In this document: positions 33,150 through 46,300 of the stretch, piece after piece
Position numbering within the stretch: position 1 is the first letter of the stretch
How the letters are laid out: the number at the start of each line of letters is the position of its first letter
Assembly: GCF_048771995.1 (NCBI RefSeq)
Contig: NC_133032.1
Span: 30,631,001-30,695,000, forward strand
Source: Taeniopygia guttata
Taxonomy: Eukaryota > Chordata > Aves > Passeriformes > Estrildidae
Length of the DNA: 64,000 nucleotides
Direction: 5' to 3'
Notes under the pieces: generated by a model
Databases searched by the model: none
Seen by the model: the letters and a program-made list of their open reading frames with translations, nothing else
What the model was told of the DNA's origin: nothing
Program-made: the position numbers and the translations under genes

Positions 33150-36100
33150 TGCTGAGAACTCTGATGTGGTAATTTGAAAAGTTCCTCAAAAAATCCCGCA
33201 GCTAAGATGCTGAGCTGCTCTCATGCACTCAACTGGAGTCCAGGGAGCCTTGGGCAGGATTCTGAAAGATTTTCAACCTGGAGTTATTCAGCATCTCTGC
33301 ATTGTGGCGGAGTTAGGCATGAGATGGATGTTTTGTTTCTAACACCAGTAAACCTCCTCAGGTAGCCAAGAAGAATCCATGTTCAATGTTAGTTTGGCAG
33401 CCACTCTCCTGGAAGGGGAGGCTGAGGACTTTGTCACAGTGAAACACACAGTAATGTGCACCACGGTGACACCTCAGTGACTGTGTGTGACTCAAGTGCA
33501 GGGAGGGAAAGGATCAGGAGGAGTTGCAAAGACAAGTGAATGATGTTGGGATGGGGGATGCTGAAACCCAAATGGGTTTGGGATGATATGGAGAAGAGGC
33601 ACTTGCAGCCTCATTGATAAGGTCTCTCCAGCTCCTGCTTCCTCCCTAATGAGTTTTTCACACCCAGGGGCATAATTCCCCCTTCTTCACCATTTCATTG
33701 CCTTCATCCTGCCAAACTCCCCCCTGGCATTTGGCATTCTGACATCTCCATTTGCCTTGGGTTTGATTTTGCTTTTGCAAAGCAAAGCGACTCACCCAGG
33801 CCCGCAGGCAGGAGCTGTCGGTAGGAGCTGGGCAGAGCCCTCCTTGTCCAGGCTGCCACCAGCACGCCCTGCCCTCTCCAAGGTGCCAGGCAGTCACTGT
33901 CACACCGCTGGGTCCTGGGCTGCAGGTCTGTGTCCATCCCTGGGGCTGCTGGGTCCTCACTGCTCTGCTTGGCCATGGAATGAAGGGTGGCACAGCTTCA
34001 GGTAGGGCTGAGCTGGAGATCCACACCCTGACAGTGCAGAGTGAAGCACTTTGTTCTGCACCTGATGTACAAATCTCTGAAAGCCTTAAACCACAAATAC
34101 GTGGGGATTTTTGAATCCACTTCTGTGTTCTCCTTTCAAATGTGCTTGTGCAGCTGTGACCTGGTTTGTCCCCAGGAGGGAAGAAGAGGAATCCTCCATT
34201 TTTAAACATTCTGCTACACTCTGTGTAGGAATTGGGATAATTTGCTTCCTTGTGAAGGTCTCAGATATCCCCTTGAATCCGGGAGGCTCTAGAGGTTACC
34301 ACCCATCAGCTGAGCCACAGTAAATCCCTGTGCATCCTCTCCCATCACTGCATCACCTCCTCACGGGAGTAAGGGCTCATGTCCAGCCCTTTTCTGATGG
34401 TTCTGGTGGTTCAGCTGACCACTCTGCACAAGCCTGGAGCCGTATACTCTTGCTGGGTGATGAACTGGGAATGACTGCACTAGTGCTGCCAAGTGGATGT
34501 TTATAGGGATGGATGTGATTCAGGTGCATGCAGAGAGCAGATTTACAGCAGAGAGGCTTTTAATAATACTTCTAGTCAGATCCATTTTATTTCAAAGTAT
34601 TAAAAATAAGCTGGCAGATGTAGTTCTCAAAAGCCTGCCTAAAGACAAAAGGTGCAATGAGATCTTTGTGCTCTCCTCCCAGAGAAAAAAGCTCAGGGAT
34701 AAGTTTTCACATGATTCATGGTCACGCTGTGGCCACAGCACAGTGGCCCAGTGGGCATGGGTGTAAAAACAGGGGGAGATTCCATTAATTTGACACCCCT
34801 GAACTGCAGTGCTTCAGGTTTTGAAGTCAAATCTTCCACTTTTGAGGGGAAAGTCATGAACCCTCTGACTGCAGTTGCCTACCCAGCTGGTCAAAACTTC
34901 ATATCTATTTGATGCAGCCTCACGCAGCTCTGCAAGCTGCCACATTCTCATTGCTCAGTTGGGCATTTATCTGCCTGGGAGGTTGTGGTGCATTTCTACC
35001 TCGATGTCAGCCTCTGCAAACAGGCAGCAGATTCCCAGGGCATGTGGTGCTGAGGGTCTGGGCCACACCCTGGTGCCACAGACCGTGTCCCAACATGCTG
35101 GCTCAGCCTCTGTGCGTGCTCCCGTCTTGCTTTCTGCTGTCTTTCGTTTCTCACTATACCGTCACTGACTGCAGCAATAGGTCGACTCTGATTTTGCAAT
35201 CAGGAAAGAAAAACGAAAAGAAACTGCTGATTCAGTCTCCCTAGGCTGATGTTTTGCTGAAGCAATAGGGTTATTTATAGAATAACAGATTCCAGAACAT
35301 TATGGGACACGTCTGCTGGGCCATCAGCCTTACCCTTTGGGCTGTCTGTGAGAAAGCCCTGGTCCCTCTCCTCCTGCTGCTCATCCTGCCTCCCCTGACG
35401 TCTTCTGCCAACACTCAAGGAAGAGCCTGTAGTCCTCCAGCTCATCCCTTTCCCTCCTACATTCATACAGATGATGCTCCTCATGTTCTCACTCTACATG
35501 TGCACCAACATGTGAACCAAGTTTTATAAACTGACCACAGCTGCCTCAAAGTCACGGGCCTGGGGGAACTGCTGGTGGTGGGAAAAGGAAGTGGCCTGGA
35601 AGTGGCTGGTGGAGCAAAAAAGTCCCTGGCCGTGCTTGCTACCTTTCTCATCTTCCATCACTGTTGTCCTCTGCAGGTGTTTGCCACCACCAAGAGCTCA
35701 TGGCAAAGCAAAGGGATGCAACACCAAACTCCAGCCTGGCAATAGCTGCCAGAACACATCAACAGCCTCCCAGCAGTGATTCAGCCAGGAGCTTGGGCAG
35801 ATGTCAGCCTCCTCAGGATAGCCATTTATCCTGAAAGAACTGAAGTTGCAGTTCTTTAAAGACTTTTTTTCCCCAAGTGAGAAGATATCCTAACTCAGAA
35901 GTATTTCTCCATTTACCCACAAGATGGTAATTTTTCCAAACTCATCTATTTGATTGCAGACTGCCTTAGGCATAAATGTGCAGCATTCAGGAGGCTTTCA
36001 TTCCTCTCCAAGGAAGTGTAAGGCATAATCAGGCCTGATATTGGGTAGGTTGGTGCAGGAACTTCCACCATTTCTGCTGTTGCCTCTATACTGAAGTGAG

Positions 36101-39100
36101 GGTTGCAGCCAGGAAAGTCTACCCCTTATTCTAATACCTGCACCCACGTTTCTGCAAATGGGCTTCAAAACACCAAAGAGTAATCCTGCCACAGACCACA
36201 CTGCTCTCACACAGAAAACAGCAAGTAAATATGTCTTGACCTGTGACACACCCCATGCATGTCCACCACAAAGCCAGCAATGACCAGAGCTGCCTCATCA
36301 CAACCTTGCTGGAAGACTAGCTTGGTTCCTATTTTTCTCTATTTTACCTGATTTTTCAGTCTTTTGTCTTTTTGCAATGAACAAATTTGATGAATTTTGA
36401 CATACCAGTTCTTGTGGTGGATTTACTCCAGTCATCAGCCAATCAACCACCCAAATCTTGTCTCAGTCCTCTTTTGCAAAGGATGGGGAGAAAATGGAAG
36501 GTGAGAAGACCTGTGAGTTGATATAATGACAGTTCAATAGGGACAGTAAAAGATGCACTTACAAGTAAAGCAGAAAGAGGAACTCATTCTCTACTTCCCA
36601 TCGGCAGGCAGATCAGCAACTGCTTTTGGGAATTGGCCTCAGCATGCACGATGGCTTTTTGGGCTGACAAATACACAAACCACAAACATCTCCCCTTCCT
36701 CCTTCCTCCCCTGAACTTCTAATCTCTGAGTTTGACATCATACAGTGCAGAACATCCCTGGGGTAGGTCTGGGTCACAGTCCTGGCTCTGTCCCTTCCCA
36801 GTCTCTTGCTCAACCCCAGCCTGCTCTCAGGCTCAGTTTTGTACAAGCTCTGCTCACCAACACCCAAAACATCCGTGTTAGCAGCACTGTTTTAGCCCCA
36901 AACCCGAGGCACAGCATCATACAGTGTTGGGCTGCTGTGGAGAATGATCCCTCCATCCCTGTCAGACCCAGCAGAGCTCTCAGTGTGACAGTGTTTAAGC
37001 TCAAATGCCTTGCTCTCCCCGAGGAAGGAGCGAGGACTTTGATGCCTGTGGACATCAGGAGGCATTGCTGAATCCAGGGGATCCCAAGGCAGGTTGTGGC
37101 TGCTCTGCCCACCAGTAGATCATGGAGGTACCAGATCTGGGATCTCCCCTGTGAGTGTCCCACGGACTGCCCAGCTCAGCCCTGGTTAACATCCCCAGAA
37201 ACAAAGTGCATCCAGCTCCAAGGCAAGAAATGGTGCATTAAATTGAGATTTTTCTGTGCAGAAGAGAGGCTGAGGCCAATCCTCAAGTTCTAATGTCAGG
37301 GCATTAAAACAAACCTCAAGTCTGGACCCATATAGAAGCAGAGGCCTTGTTGTGGAGCTCCCCACATCTCTGCATACCCAGACCTGTGCTCGGGGGGTCT
37401 GCCTGCTGCAGTAGCACCTGGGTACTTCTGGGACTGTGGAGAAGCACTTGTGCTAAAGCAATAAAACCCCCAGCACTGCCTGGCTGACATTTCTCCTTTC
37501 TAGCTTGATGTGTTGCTTGGCTTTGTTGTAGAGATTGAAAACAGATTTTCTTTCCCTTCTATGAGTTATGTTAATTTGTGTTTCATCAGAACTTGCCTCT
37601 TCTCCTCCTTTCCTTTTTTTTTCCTCCCCTTTAGGCTGGATGCAGCTGCACCATGAATTCAAGGAACCACCTGCAAAATATTTTAATGACTTCAACCTGC
37701 TCTTTGAGGTGAATTAATACCAGGGCAGCCTCTGCAGCACACTGAAATAGTCAGGCTTGGCTAAGCAGGCCACCCTCAAAGCTGAAAAATATGTTCTGCA
37801 AGGCCAATGTGCCTGACAGGCAAGTTTGTTTTCAAGGTCTTCGTACAACATCTTCCTCCTCACCTCAAAGGCAGCTGCCCCTTCTTCAGGTAAGAGCTGA
37901 ACCCAAGGACTGGATCAGAAAGACTAAGAAACAGGAGGGATAATGAGACATCAAAAAACCAGTCACATGGAAGGTGGGTTAGACCTGTTAATGGTCTGCT
38001 ACAAACAGCACAATTATCACTGAAGTGAGTGCAGGGCTCGCTCTGCATTTAGCAGCTCAGTTCTGTAGGGAGAGATCATCTGCTCCCTAAGGCTCCTCTT
38101 TTCTGGAATGCTTTTGTTCATCACATGCTTTCCACAAGGCCAAAAAGATTTCTCTAAGCACAGCTCACAGTGTAGCCACATTCCCACTTTCCTCCATCTC
38201 CTGGGCTTTTAAAATTCAAGGTTCATTTTTCATTTGCTAAGCAGCTATTAAGCATATTAAATTATGCTGCAGTTGCTGTTGTGGTCCCTTCTGCCCCAAA
38301 ACCAACCCAACCAGGCAAGGAGGTCATTAACTTGCCCTGATGTTTTTTTCAGGAAAATCTCTGGGATTATGTGAGGCTCAGGTCATTGTATTTTTAGATA
38401 TTAAACTAGTCAGGTAGTCAGCACATTGTTCAGAAGGACATTCTTAAAGAGGTTTATTATTGAGTGTTGTCCTTGCACTGGGGCACATCCCAATTAATTG
38501 CCTGCACATCAGTGCGTTACTCTGGATTTGTCTCAGGGTAAATATATTAAGGAGCTGATACTTGGGCTTCCATTAAAGGACACTACGGGATGGTTTGTCT
38601 CTGATAAGCTTTCTGGCAAAAATTCCCATGTCCTGAATGCTACTGGCAAACACTTCAGCTTGAAAATCCATTAACCTGTAATCACCCCATGCCCCTTATT
38701 CAATGAATGTGGAGAGCAAACATGTGTGTGAGCAGCTTTATACACAGACTTGAAACCATCCCTGACAGCATATTTCCATACAGAATTAACTCAAAGCAAC
38801 TGTCCTGTAAAACATGTGTGCAGTGCTAGGAATTAAAGCTCAGACCCTGAAAATGCTCCAGCCTCCTCTCTCTGCGGGCTCCTTCCCCGCCTCTCAGGTT
38901 TCTGCTGTCCCTAGAGAGCATCAGCCATCGCTGCTGTTCAAATCATCTCCTGTAATTGCTGTGCTGACACTGGGTGCTTCAGAGACCTGAAGTCATGGCT
39001 TTTCCCCTTGAATTTCCTTCCTTCATCCCCTGCCCTCTGTCCTGACGTCCCCTTGCTGTCCTCTTGTACATCTTCCCTGGGTACTGATGTGACAGTGTAG

Positions 39101-40439
39101 CTCCTGCCTGCTCAGCACAGCTCTGCAAAAAAAGCCTCAATTCCCTTTTGGTGACTCTCCTGCTTGCCTGTGACAGCCACGTGTGCCTGAGCTTGCTCAA
39201 TCTCCTGCTGGGAAGTGATAAACTCGAGTGTGAAACTTCCAACATTAACACATGGGGGGAAAGCAACAGCAAAGGAAAAGGTGCCTTTGTTGGGAGCTTC
39301 ATTGCCACCCTCCAAGGCACCCACCAGAAACCACATCAGTCAGTTTGCAGTCACTGCATTGCTCCCCACAGATCTCACCTTTAGACCAGCAGGGGTTGTT
39401 TCCCCTTAACTAGAGCCAATAACTGATTGCTGCTTCTCCATTATGGTCTTTAGCAATGATAACTAATTCTTAATTAATTCTTTTCATTCTCCACTGTTTC
39501 TCAGCGTGAAGGTGTTTGTCTCAGGAGGTGTCTCAGGGAAAGGGAATAAGAAACTGGTGAAAAATGGCAGGAGTGGGTTGAAGCACCCATCAGGGAGGAG
39601 CAGAATCCCTCTGCAAAGTGGTGAGGGGCTGGGAATGGGTCAGTGTCTCTGGGGCCAGATGAAAGGCTTGATCCTGTTAATTTCTACTGCATCACCCATG
39701 TGTTAGGGCTGGAGTGGGTGTGAAGCCTTTGGACTCACCCTGTGCTTGAAAAGCAAGTGTCATTGCTGCTTCCTTCCCGTGCAGAAACGAAAGCAAAGCC
39801 CTGGTTCAATGCTCTCCTCAGAGCAGCCCCCAGAGTGGGATAGTGCTAGTAGCAGGAGTGACTTAGTGGTATAAATAGTATAAAATGAGTAAAAAGAATT
39901 ACTTTTTGTTTTCATGCTTTCACATGTTTTATTTCTTTTTAAGAAACTGAGTGCAAGTGTCCAAATGCCTGGAGAACTACACGATGCTCAGATCTTGCCA
40001 GTGGCTAAATTGCCTGAGGTGTGGGCAGGTTTTTTTAGGGAAAAAAGTAATTTTGTACTGACCTTCGGGCTGTCTGCCTCTTTCCATAATCAACACACAC
40101 CTTATTTTGGGAGCTAGCTGGGAATTCCCTTCCTTCTGCTACACTGGCAATGACAGATCAAGCACAGCTGAATTGCTTTGATCGCTTTGATGAATAAAAC
40201 TAGAATTTGCCCCACAGCCTTGACTCTTGCCTAATTCCAACCTCTCGTATTGAACTGGTTTTTATTCTTCCTTTTTTCTTTTTTTTGTCTTCACCAAAAT
40301 AACTGGAAGGAGTGAGCCTCTAGGATTCTCACATTTGAGTAAAGCTAGAGCCTTCAACACCATTAATTCAGGAGTACTGCTATTCTCACATGCCCAAGAG
40401 TGTTTGAGCAGAGTTTTGACAGAAAGCTGACAGAAACCA
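33150..40439. other. Non-coding block upstream of MARCO
   Basis: No coding exon or named repeat recognised. The long minus-strand frame at 33658-34209 has no recognisable domain. The portion nearest 33.2 kb may include MARCO distal promoter elements. Confidence 0.6.
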
Positions 40440-40730
40440 GGCTCTTCTCAGTGATGCCAAGCAATAGGACAAGAGGCAGCGGGCAGAAACTGATGTACAA
40501 GAAGTTTCACCTGAATGTGAGGAAAAGTTTCTTAGCTGTGCAGGTGACCGTGCACAGGAACGGGTTTTGATGAGGTGTGGAATCTCCGTCAGTGGAGATA
40601 TTCCAGGACCATCTGGATGCAATCCTGTGCCATGTGCTCTGGGATGAATGACCCTGCTTGAGAAAGGAGGCTGGACCTGATGGGTGGCTGTGGTGTCTTC
40701 CAACCTGCCCCATTCTGTGATTCTGTGAAA
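40440..40730 (+). mobile_element. CR1 LINE 3' fragment
   Basis: Includes GCAATAGGACAAGAGGCAGC, AGGAAAAGTTTCTTAGCTGT and GTGTCTTCCAACCTGCCCCA, and ends ATTCTGTGATTCTGTGAAA. This is a plus-strand CR1 tail, 5' truncated. Confidence 0.85.
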
Positions 40731-43292
40731 AGGGGTTTGCATGGCACAGCCCCTGTGTGTCCCCTGGTTGAATACAGAGATGGTAATCACCAAAATAAAG
40801 TGTGGTTATTAATAAATTCCCTCTGTTCTAACCACCAGGCAATCTGGCAGAAGGCACAATTTAAGTTGAACCAAACATTGAAACCACACGTGTATATGTA
40901 CTTTAAAATAAACAGGAAAGGAAAGGGAGAAATCAGTTAGAATTAGGCTTTCATTTTGGTCAAGTATTTAACTCTAGCTCAATAAAATAGTAATATTGGC
41001 TTGCTGTTATTTGACTTTATTAATGAGCTGGATATCTTTAGTTCAATACAGCATTCTTGATGGCATTGAGAAATTCTGTGTGGAAGCCACTGATTTACAT
41101 TCACTGTTGTGTTCAAATGAGCTGAGCTGGTGAAAATGCCCACACTATAGGCTGATTAACCTTCCTAAGGTGTGTGCAGATTTAGGGCCTCACTCAGAAG
41201 GTGTTGGTTTAAACCAGCTGCTTTTGGGATGTCATCTGGCTTCAGGTCAGGCAGGACCAGGGAAGGTCATGAGAGGACCTTCAGTCATGGTGCTGAAGCA
41301 GAGCATTTCTGTGTCTGCTGTTGCTCAGTGGGGCAGGGGAGCTGGAGAACATTGGCTAGCACAGCCCTGGAGCTGTGCTGGTCCCCAGAGCCTCCCTCAA
41401 AGCCACCTCTTCAAGAGTGTTGGGGCCACAGAAGGACAGGACTGGTACCTCATGTGCCCTTTCATTCTCAGTGATGCTCTGGCTGACTCCTCACCCACGT
41501 TCTGGGGCTGAAATCCAGGGGCCAGGAGTGTGCACGGGGCTGGCTGTGTTTGCCTGCACTGGACTGGCAAAGGTGGATAAGGGAAGTCAGCCCAACCAGA
41601 GGGATGCTAAGCCAGGCAGCCTGGCCCCTGCTCCTCTCCCAGCCACATCTGAAAGGCTTTTGCAGAGACTTTGTGACTGAGGCTTCAATACTCTCTCCTT
41701 GCCAAAAATATTAGAAAGGCATGGTAAGAAATTAGAGCTACAGGTGTCAAAAAACTATGTGACAATTGCAGTGGATTTCTGGCTTTCCTAATTTCTTTAA
41801 TCAAGTTGCACCAAGCAAGCAAGCTGGTAAACAGCTTTCCCTGCACTGTGAGTGCATAGCTGAGTGAATTGGACCAAGGTGCCACATGTTAATCATTACA
41901 GGTTTTGTCTGCACAACATCAGTCTTGCACAGATCTTATGAAATCATACCTTTCCCATTAAGTGCAGTTTGAATTGAAAGGGAATTCAGATTGACTTGGC
42001 ACAAGCCTTTGTACAGGGCTAAGGTAACTTGGGAGAGATGGCCCTGCCTTAGGTAATGAAAAAAAAATTGACCTGACTTCTCTTCTGTGGTGCATTGAAA
42101 AGTCTCTGCCTAAGGAGTGTGGATTGATGGAGAGGTCTGAGGTGGGAAGAATATTAAAAAAGATGTCAACATGCCAATAAATGTGTGTGCCAGAAATAAA
42201 TGCATTGTATGTTAGTCCATCAGAACAAGCTAAAGAAAGGTGTTATTTTAGGGAGAGAGACCGTCTGGTAGCTCACATCATTAAGAAAAAAAAAAAATGA
42301 TCAAAGCAAAAATGAGCTCAAATTTCCAACTGTCATCTCACCTTCAGAGTTCATTCCCTCAAGCAGTCAAGGGCTGGATAGTTGATGAATAAGATCCAGA
42401 GGGGATCTCAAAGCTGCAGAGACTCTGGGGTGTACATTTTTCTTCAACTGTCCATTGCTTCCCCTCCATAGGTTACCTGAAGCTCAGGATCAGAAGTGGC
42501 CTTTGAGGATTTGTCTCAAAACATTTCCCCAGACCAAAAAGAAGACTAGCAAAATCCTAAAGCCAAATGAAAAGAAAGTGGATCGAGGTCATAGATTTCA
42601 TTCTCCAGCTTGAGCGTGTGATATATCCAGACTAATGACAAGCAGATGGAAACTTAGGCACTGGTCTAAGTTGGCTGCCTTTTGCAATAGCAGTAGGGCT
42701 TAGTCTATAGTGCAGCAAGTTTCTGGTGGAGGCAAGCTGGCTGGGGAGAGACAATCATTGCACCTCCTCACGGAAAGCTGAGCCAAGAAAACTTTTGGTT
42801 TAGGTAGTGTTTTGTTAGCCTAGCAACGTGTTGGTAGAGATGATACAGCTCTGCTGGCAAGAGAGGTCTATGCAGAGGCCTGGTGTGATGTCTCCAGCAG
42901 TGTGGCCTTACCAGGAGGTGATTTATCATGCCAAAAGCTCTTCCTTGGTGTTCTGCATGGGGACCCTGATGCTGGAGTCAGCCTGAGCAGCTGGAGGCAG
43001 GAGGAGGGAAAACCCACACTGTCCTTGTCCCTCAGCTCTGACCCCTGGTACCAACTGGGGCAAGAGATGGGGTCTTTTGTCTGGTTTGTCATAGATAAAG
43101 CCCTCAGCAAGGATAAGTCCTAATGCTTTTTGTCATGTGAATAATATCCCTGGAAAGCTCTCTAGAAGTGACCCATCAAGGGAAGGGGACAACAATCAGT
43201 AGCTCATAGTCAGTGTTATATTGTGTAGCCTCCACTCAAAATTCAAGTTCTCAGTGTACCAATAAGGGCCTTTGACATTCATTTGTCACACA

Positions 43293-43341
43293 GCAAAACA
43301 AAAAAAAAAAAAAACAAACAAACAAACAAACAAAAAAAATT
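43293..43341 (+). repeat. Poly(A)/(AAAC)n simple repeat
   Basis: About 15 A residues followed by five AAAC units and further A. Confidence 0.85.
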
Positions 43342-46300
43342 AAAAGGAGAAATATTTTAAAAAGCCCATGTGGAGATATCTCCTGACCTAAGAAATAAAT
43401 ACATCCCTGTCCTGTGGCAGTGTCCCAGGCTGCCAGCAAGCTCACATTACTTAATTATGATATGTTGCATGTACCAAATAGCAGGGGACAAGCCCCCTCC
43501 TTTATTCTCACAGTCTGGCGTGGCTGTGTCTGCCTTGCAGCTGTTCAGAGCACATATATCAACACGTCTCAGCATCCCAGCACAAGCAGAGGTGCTGGAG
43601 GTGCAGCCCTGGAGAGAGAAGCTGCAATGGGGAGGACCTAATTTTACCCTTAACAGTGCAAAAATTGTCTTCCCTTCCCAGGCTGACTTCCTTCTCTTTA
43701 AATCCAAGTTTGGTTATAGTTCTTTGTAAGGTGTTTCCCCTAAAAGCACCAGCTGCCCTTTTTCTCCACCCCAGCTCTTCCCTGTAGCCATCCTGCAGCA
43801 GTGCAGGGAGGACCAGCTGCTGTATTACCAGCAGCAGGACTCTGTGGATCTTGAGGGGCAAAATGCTGGGAAACGTCAACACCTCTGAGAAATCTGATCT
43901 TGTGCATCCCAGGCACACAGTCCTGTTCTCCTGCATTTATTTTTCCCTGTGAAAGGCAAAATTCTACCTCCCATCTCTGTCCTGGGCTGGGGAAAGAGCA
44001 GAAAAACTCCAAATACAAAATAAGATTTAAAAATACAATTATTTTTATAAAATGCAGAGTATTTGAGGGAGAAAAAGAAGTGTCTTGCACGGACTGCTGA
44101 GTACCCAGTGCTGCAGGGAAGAGCCCAGGAATGTGCCTCCCAAGGCTGTGGTACCCAGAGTCATGGCTGTGCCAGGTAAACCCAGGGAAGATGCAGGTCT
44201 GGAGCACTTGGATAAAATCCCAGCTGGGAAGCCCAGAAATGAGAGTTTGCCAGTGTTCCTCCTGGCTTTGATTAAGCTTATTGTCATTTTGGTCAATTCC
44301 CACTCCCCTTCTCTCCCTCTCTCTGTCTTTTTGCCCTGAAAGTCTGTTTAGCAGATTGCTCTCAGCTCTCAAAGATCAAATTTTAATTAAAGTCATTCAG
44401 TGGTTTTGAATGACTAATGACCTCTTATCAGGTATTGTGCTGCAAATAACAGGAGAACGACCTTCCCTCCCACTCTTCATTAATACACTTTTATTTTTTA
44501 TACTGCCTGCCCTGCCAAGACTCTTATCCCAAAATAACATGAGAATTCAAAGCCTCCTTGAAACACATTTTAGTTCAGTGCAAAGGGCACAAAGAGGCCC
44601 ATGGATGGAAATGCACCTTAACAGGCCATCTTGAAAAATCTGGCTACGGATGGATAGAGCTTATAACCCAATTTTCTGCAGAGAAAATTCAAGTCCTGTT
44701 GGATTTCTAACACCAAGATCTGTCTCATGGCAATTTCTGTCCATCATTGGATGACAAGTATCAGATGCTGACCAGGTAAGTGGGGCTCAGGTTTGGGTAT
44801 CCCTCAGTCCTCCATGGATAATAATAAGGCAATAGGAGAAAAACATTTCTACTAGAGCTTTGGAAAGGACAAAGATTTAGGATGAAAACAAATCAGTAAA
44901 AATCCCAATTTGTTTATATTCCTAGCTTTCTCCTTGTTTAGCTGCTAAAGGTTTTGATAGAGGACAGAAGCCTCTGTGATCACTGTCCTGAGCCCCTGAG
45001 CCCCATGAGAGGAAGAAAAAGAGCTGAGATGAGCAGAGGTCATTGGTGTGGCCTTTGCTAAAGTGTTGGGATCTGTCAGAAAAATGATACTGAGAAGTAA
45101 GAAGAAGAAGAAGAAAAATCCAGAAAACACAGTTTCTTTTCCCAGTGTCAGTTCTCTTTCTGAGGTGTGGGGTGGGTGTGCTACCTCCGGGTAAGTGGCT
45201 CTGAGCTGCTTGGCAGCACTTTGCTTTTGGGAGCAATTAAACCTTGTGTTCCTTCTGTGCTCCTTTGCTCCTTCTAATCCACCAGTGCTGGAGATGAAAG
45301 TTTTATGAAGTTTTGGTGAGTATCTGAGGGCTGAGCTGGGAGCACAGGATGCCTCTGCCAGGCTCCCAGAGCAGCAGCTGCCCTGCAGTGTTTCCCTGGG
45401 GAAGTCCATCACACAGGTTTCCAAGTCTGCAGGCACATGGAGACCCCCCCCCACTACAAATTTGCAGTGCTATGATGATAAGAAATTAAAATAAACTAGT
45501 AGGATTTTTGAACACATCTTTTTGGTCTTTTTGAAACAGTCTCATAAACAAAAACCAAAACCAGGTGGGTTAATTGCATAACTCCTCCCCTGCAAATGAC
45601 TCTCTCTAAACACCAGTGACAGCTTTTGGTGGTAGGTGACAACTTGGGCTCGTTTTCAAATATTTGCTTTGATGCAAAGCCTTCAGACTTGCCATTTTGC
45701 AACCTTTTTGTCAAATTCAGACATAGGCACATGTTAAAACCAGACATTTTTCAAAGCACTGGCCAGAGCAGTGTCTAACTGTGAGTGAGCTCTGTCCCAC
45801 TCTGTCTGAGCTAAAGGAGAGCTGAAGTTGCCATTGTTTTTCAACAGCTTTATCTCTCTTTCTCTATGAAATGCTCAGCCTGATCATGTACACACAGCAG
45901 CTATGCTGCAATTTGCTCTGGGTTTGTGGCTTGAAGCTGTGGCTTTTTCCTGAGGCACCTCAAGCCCAGGGTGGGACACCTCAACACAGAGGGTGGAAAC
46001 ATCCAGGGGCTCGGATTTTCCCTGCTGGAAGCCACAAAGACAAGGTGGACCTGGCCATGTTTGACATAGGGGTATGGTGGACATTTTAGTGGAAATGATG
46101 ATTTTTTTGAGCAATGTTTTTGCTGCAGGGGTGGTGCTTACACCCACCCACCTGCTGGTGCTGCCAAGACACAGCGAGGAGGCTCAGCAGAACCACCATG
46201 TGCCCTCTGGTTTCTTGGTCAGCCCAGCTGCAAGGAAGTTCCACCAATTCCTGTTCTGCTTTGGACCAGTGGGCTGTGCTGACACATTTCCATTATTGAT

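Noticed and set aside
33658..34209. 183-codon minus-strand frame upstream of MARCO
   Set aside because: No recognised domain and no link to MARCO by splicing that I can support.
43740..44372. 210-codon minus-strand frame
   Set aside because: No recognised domain, and shadow frames on both strands.
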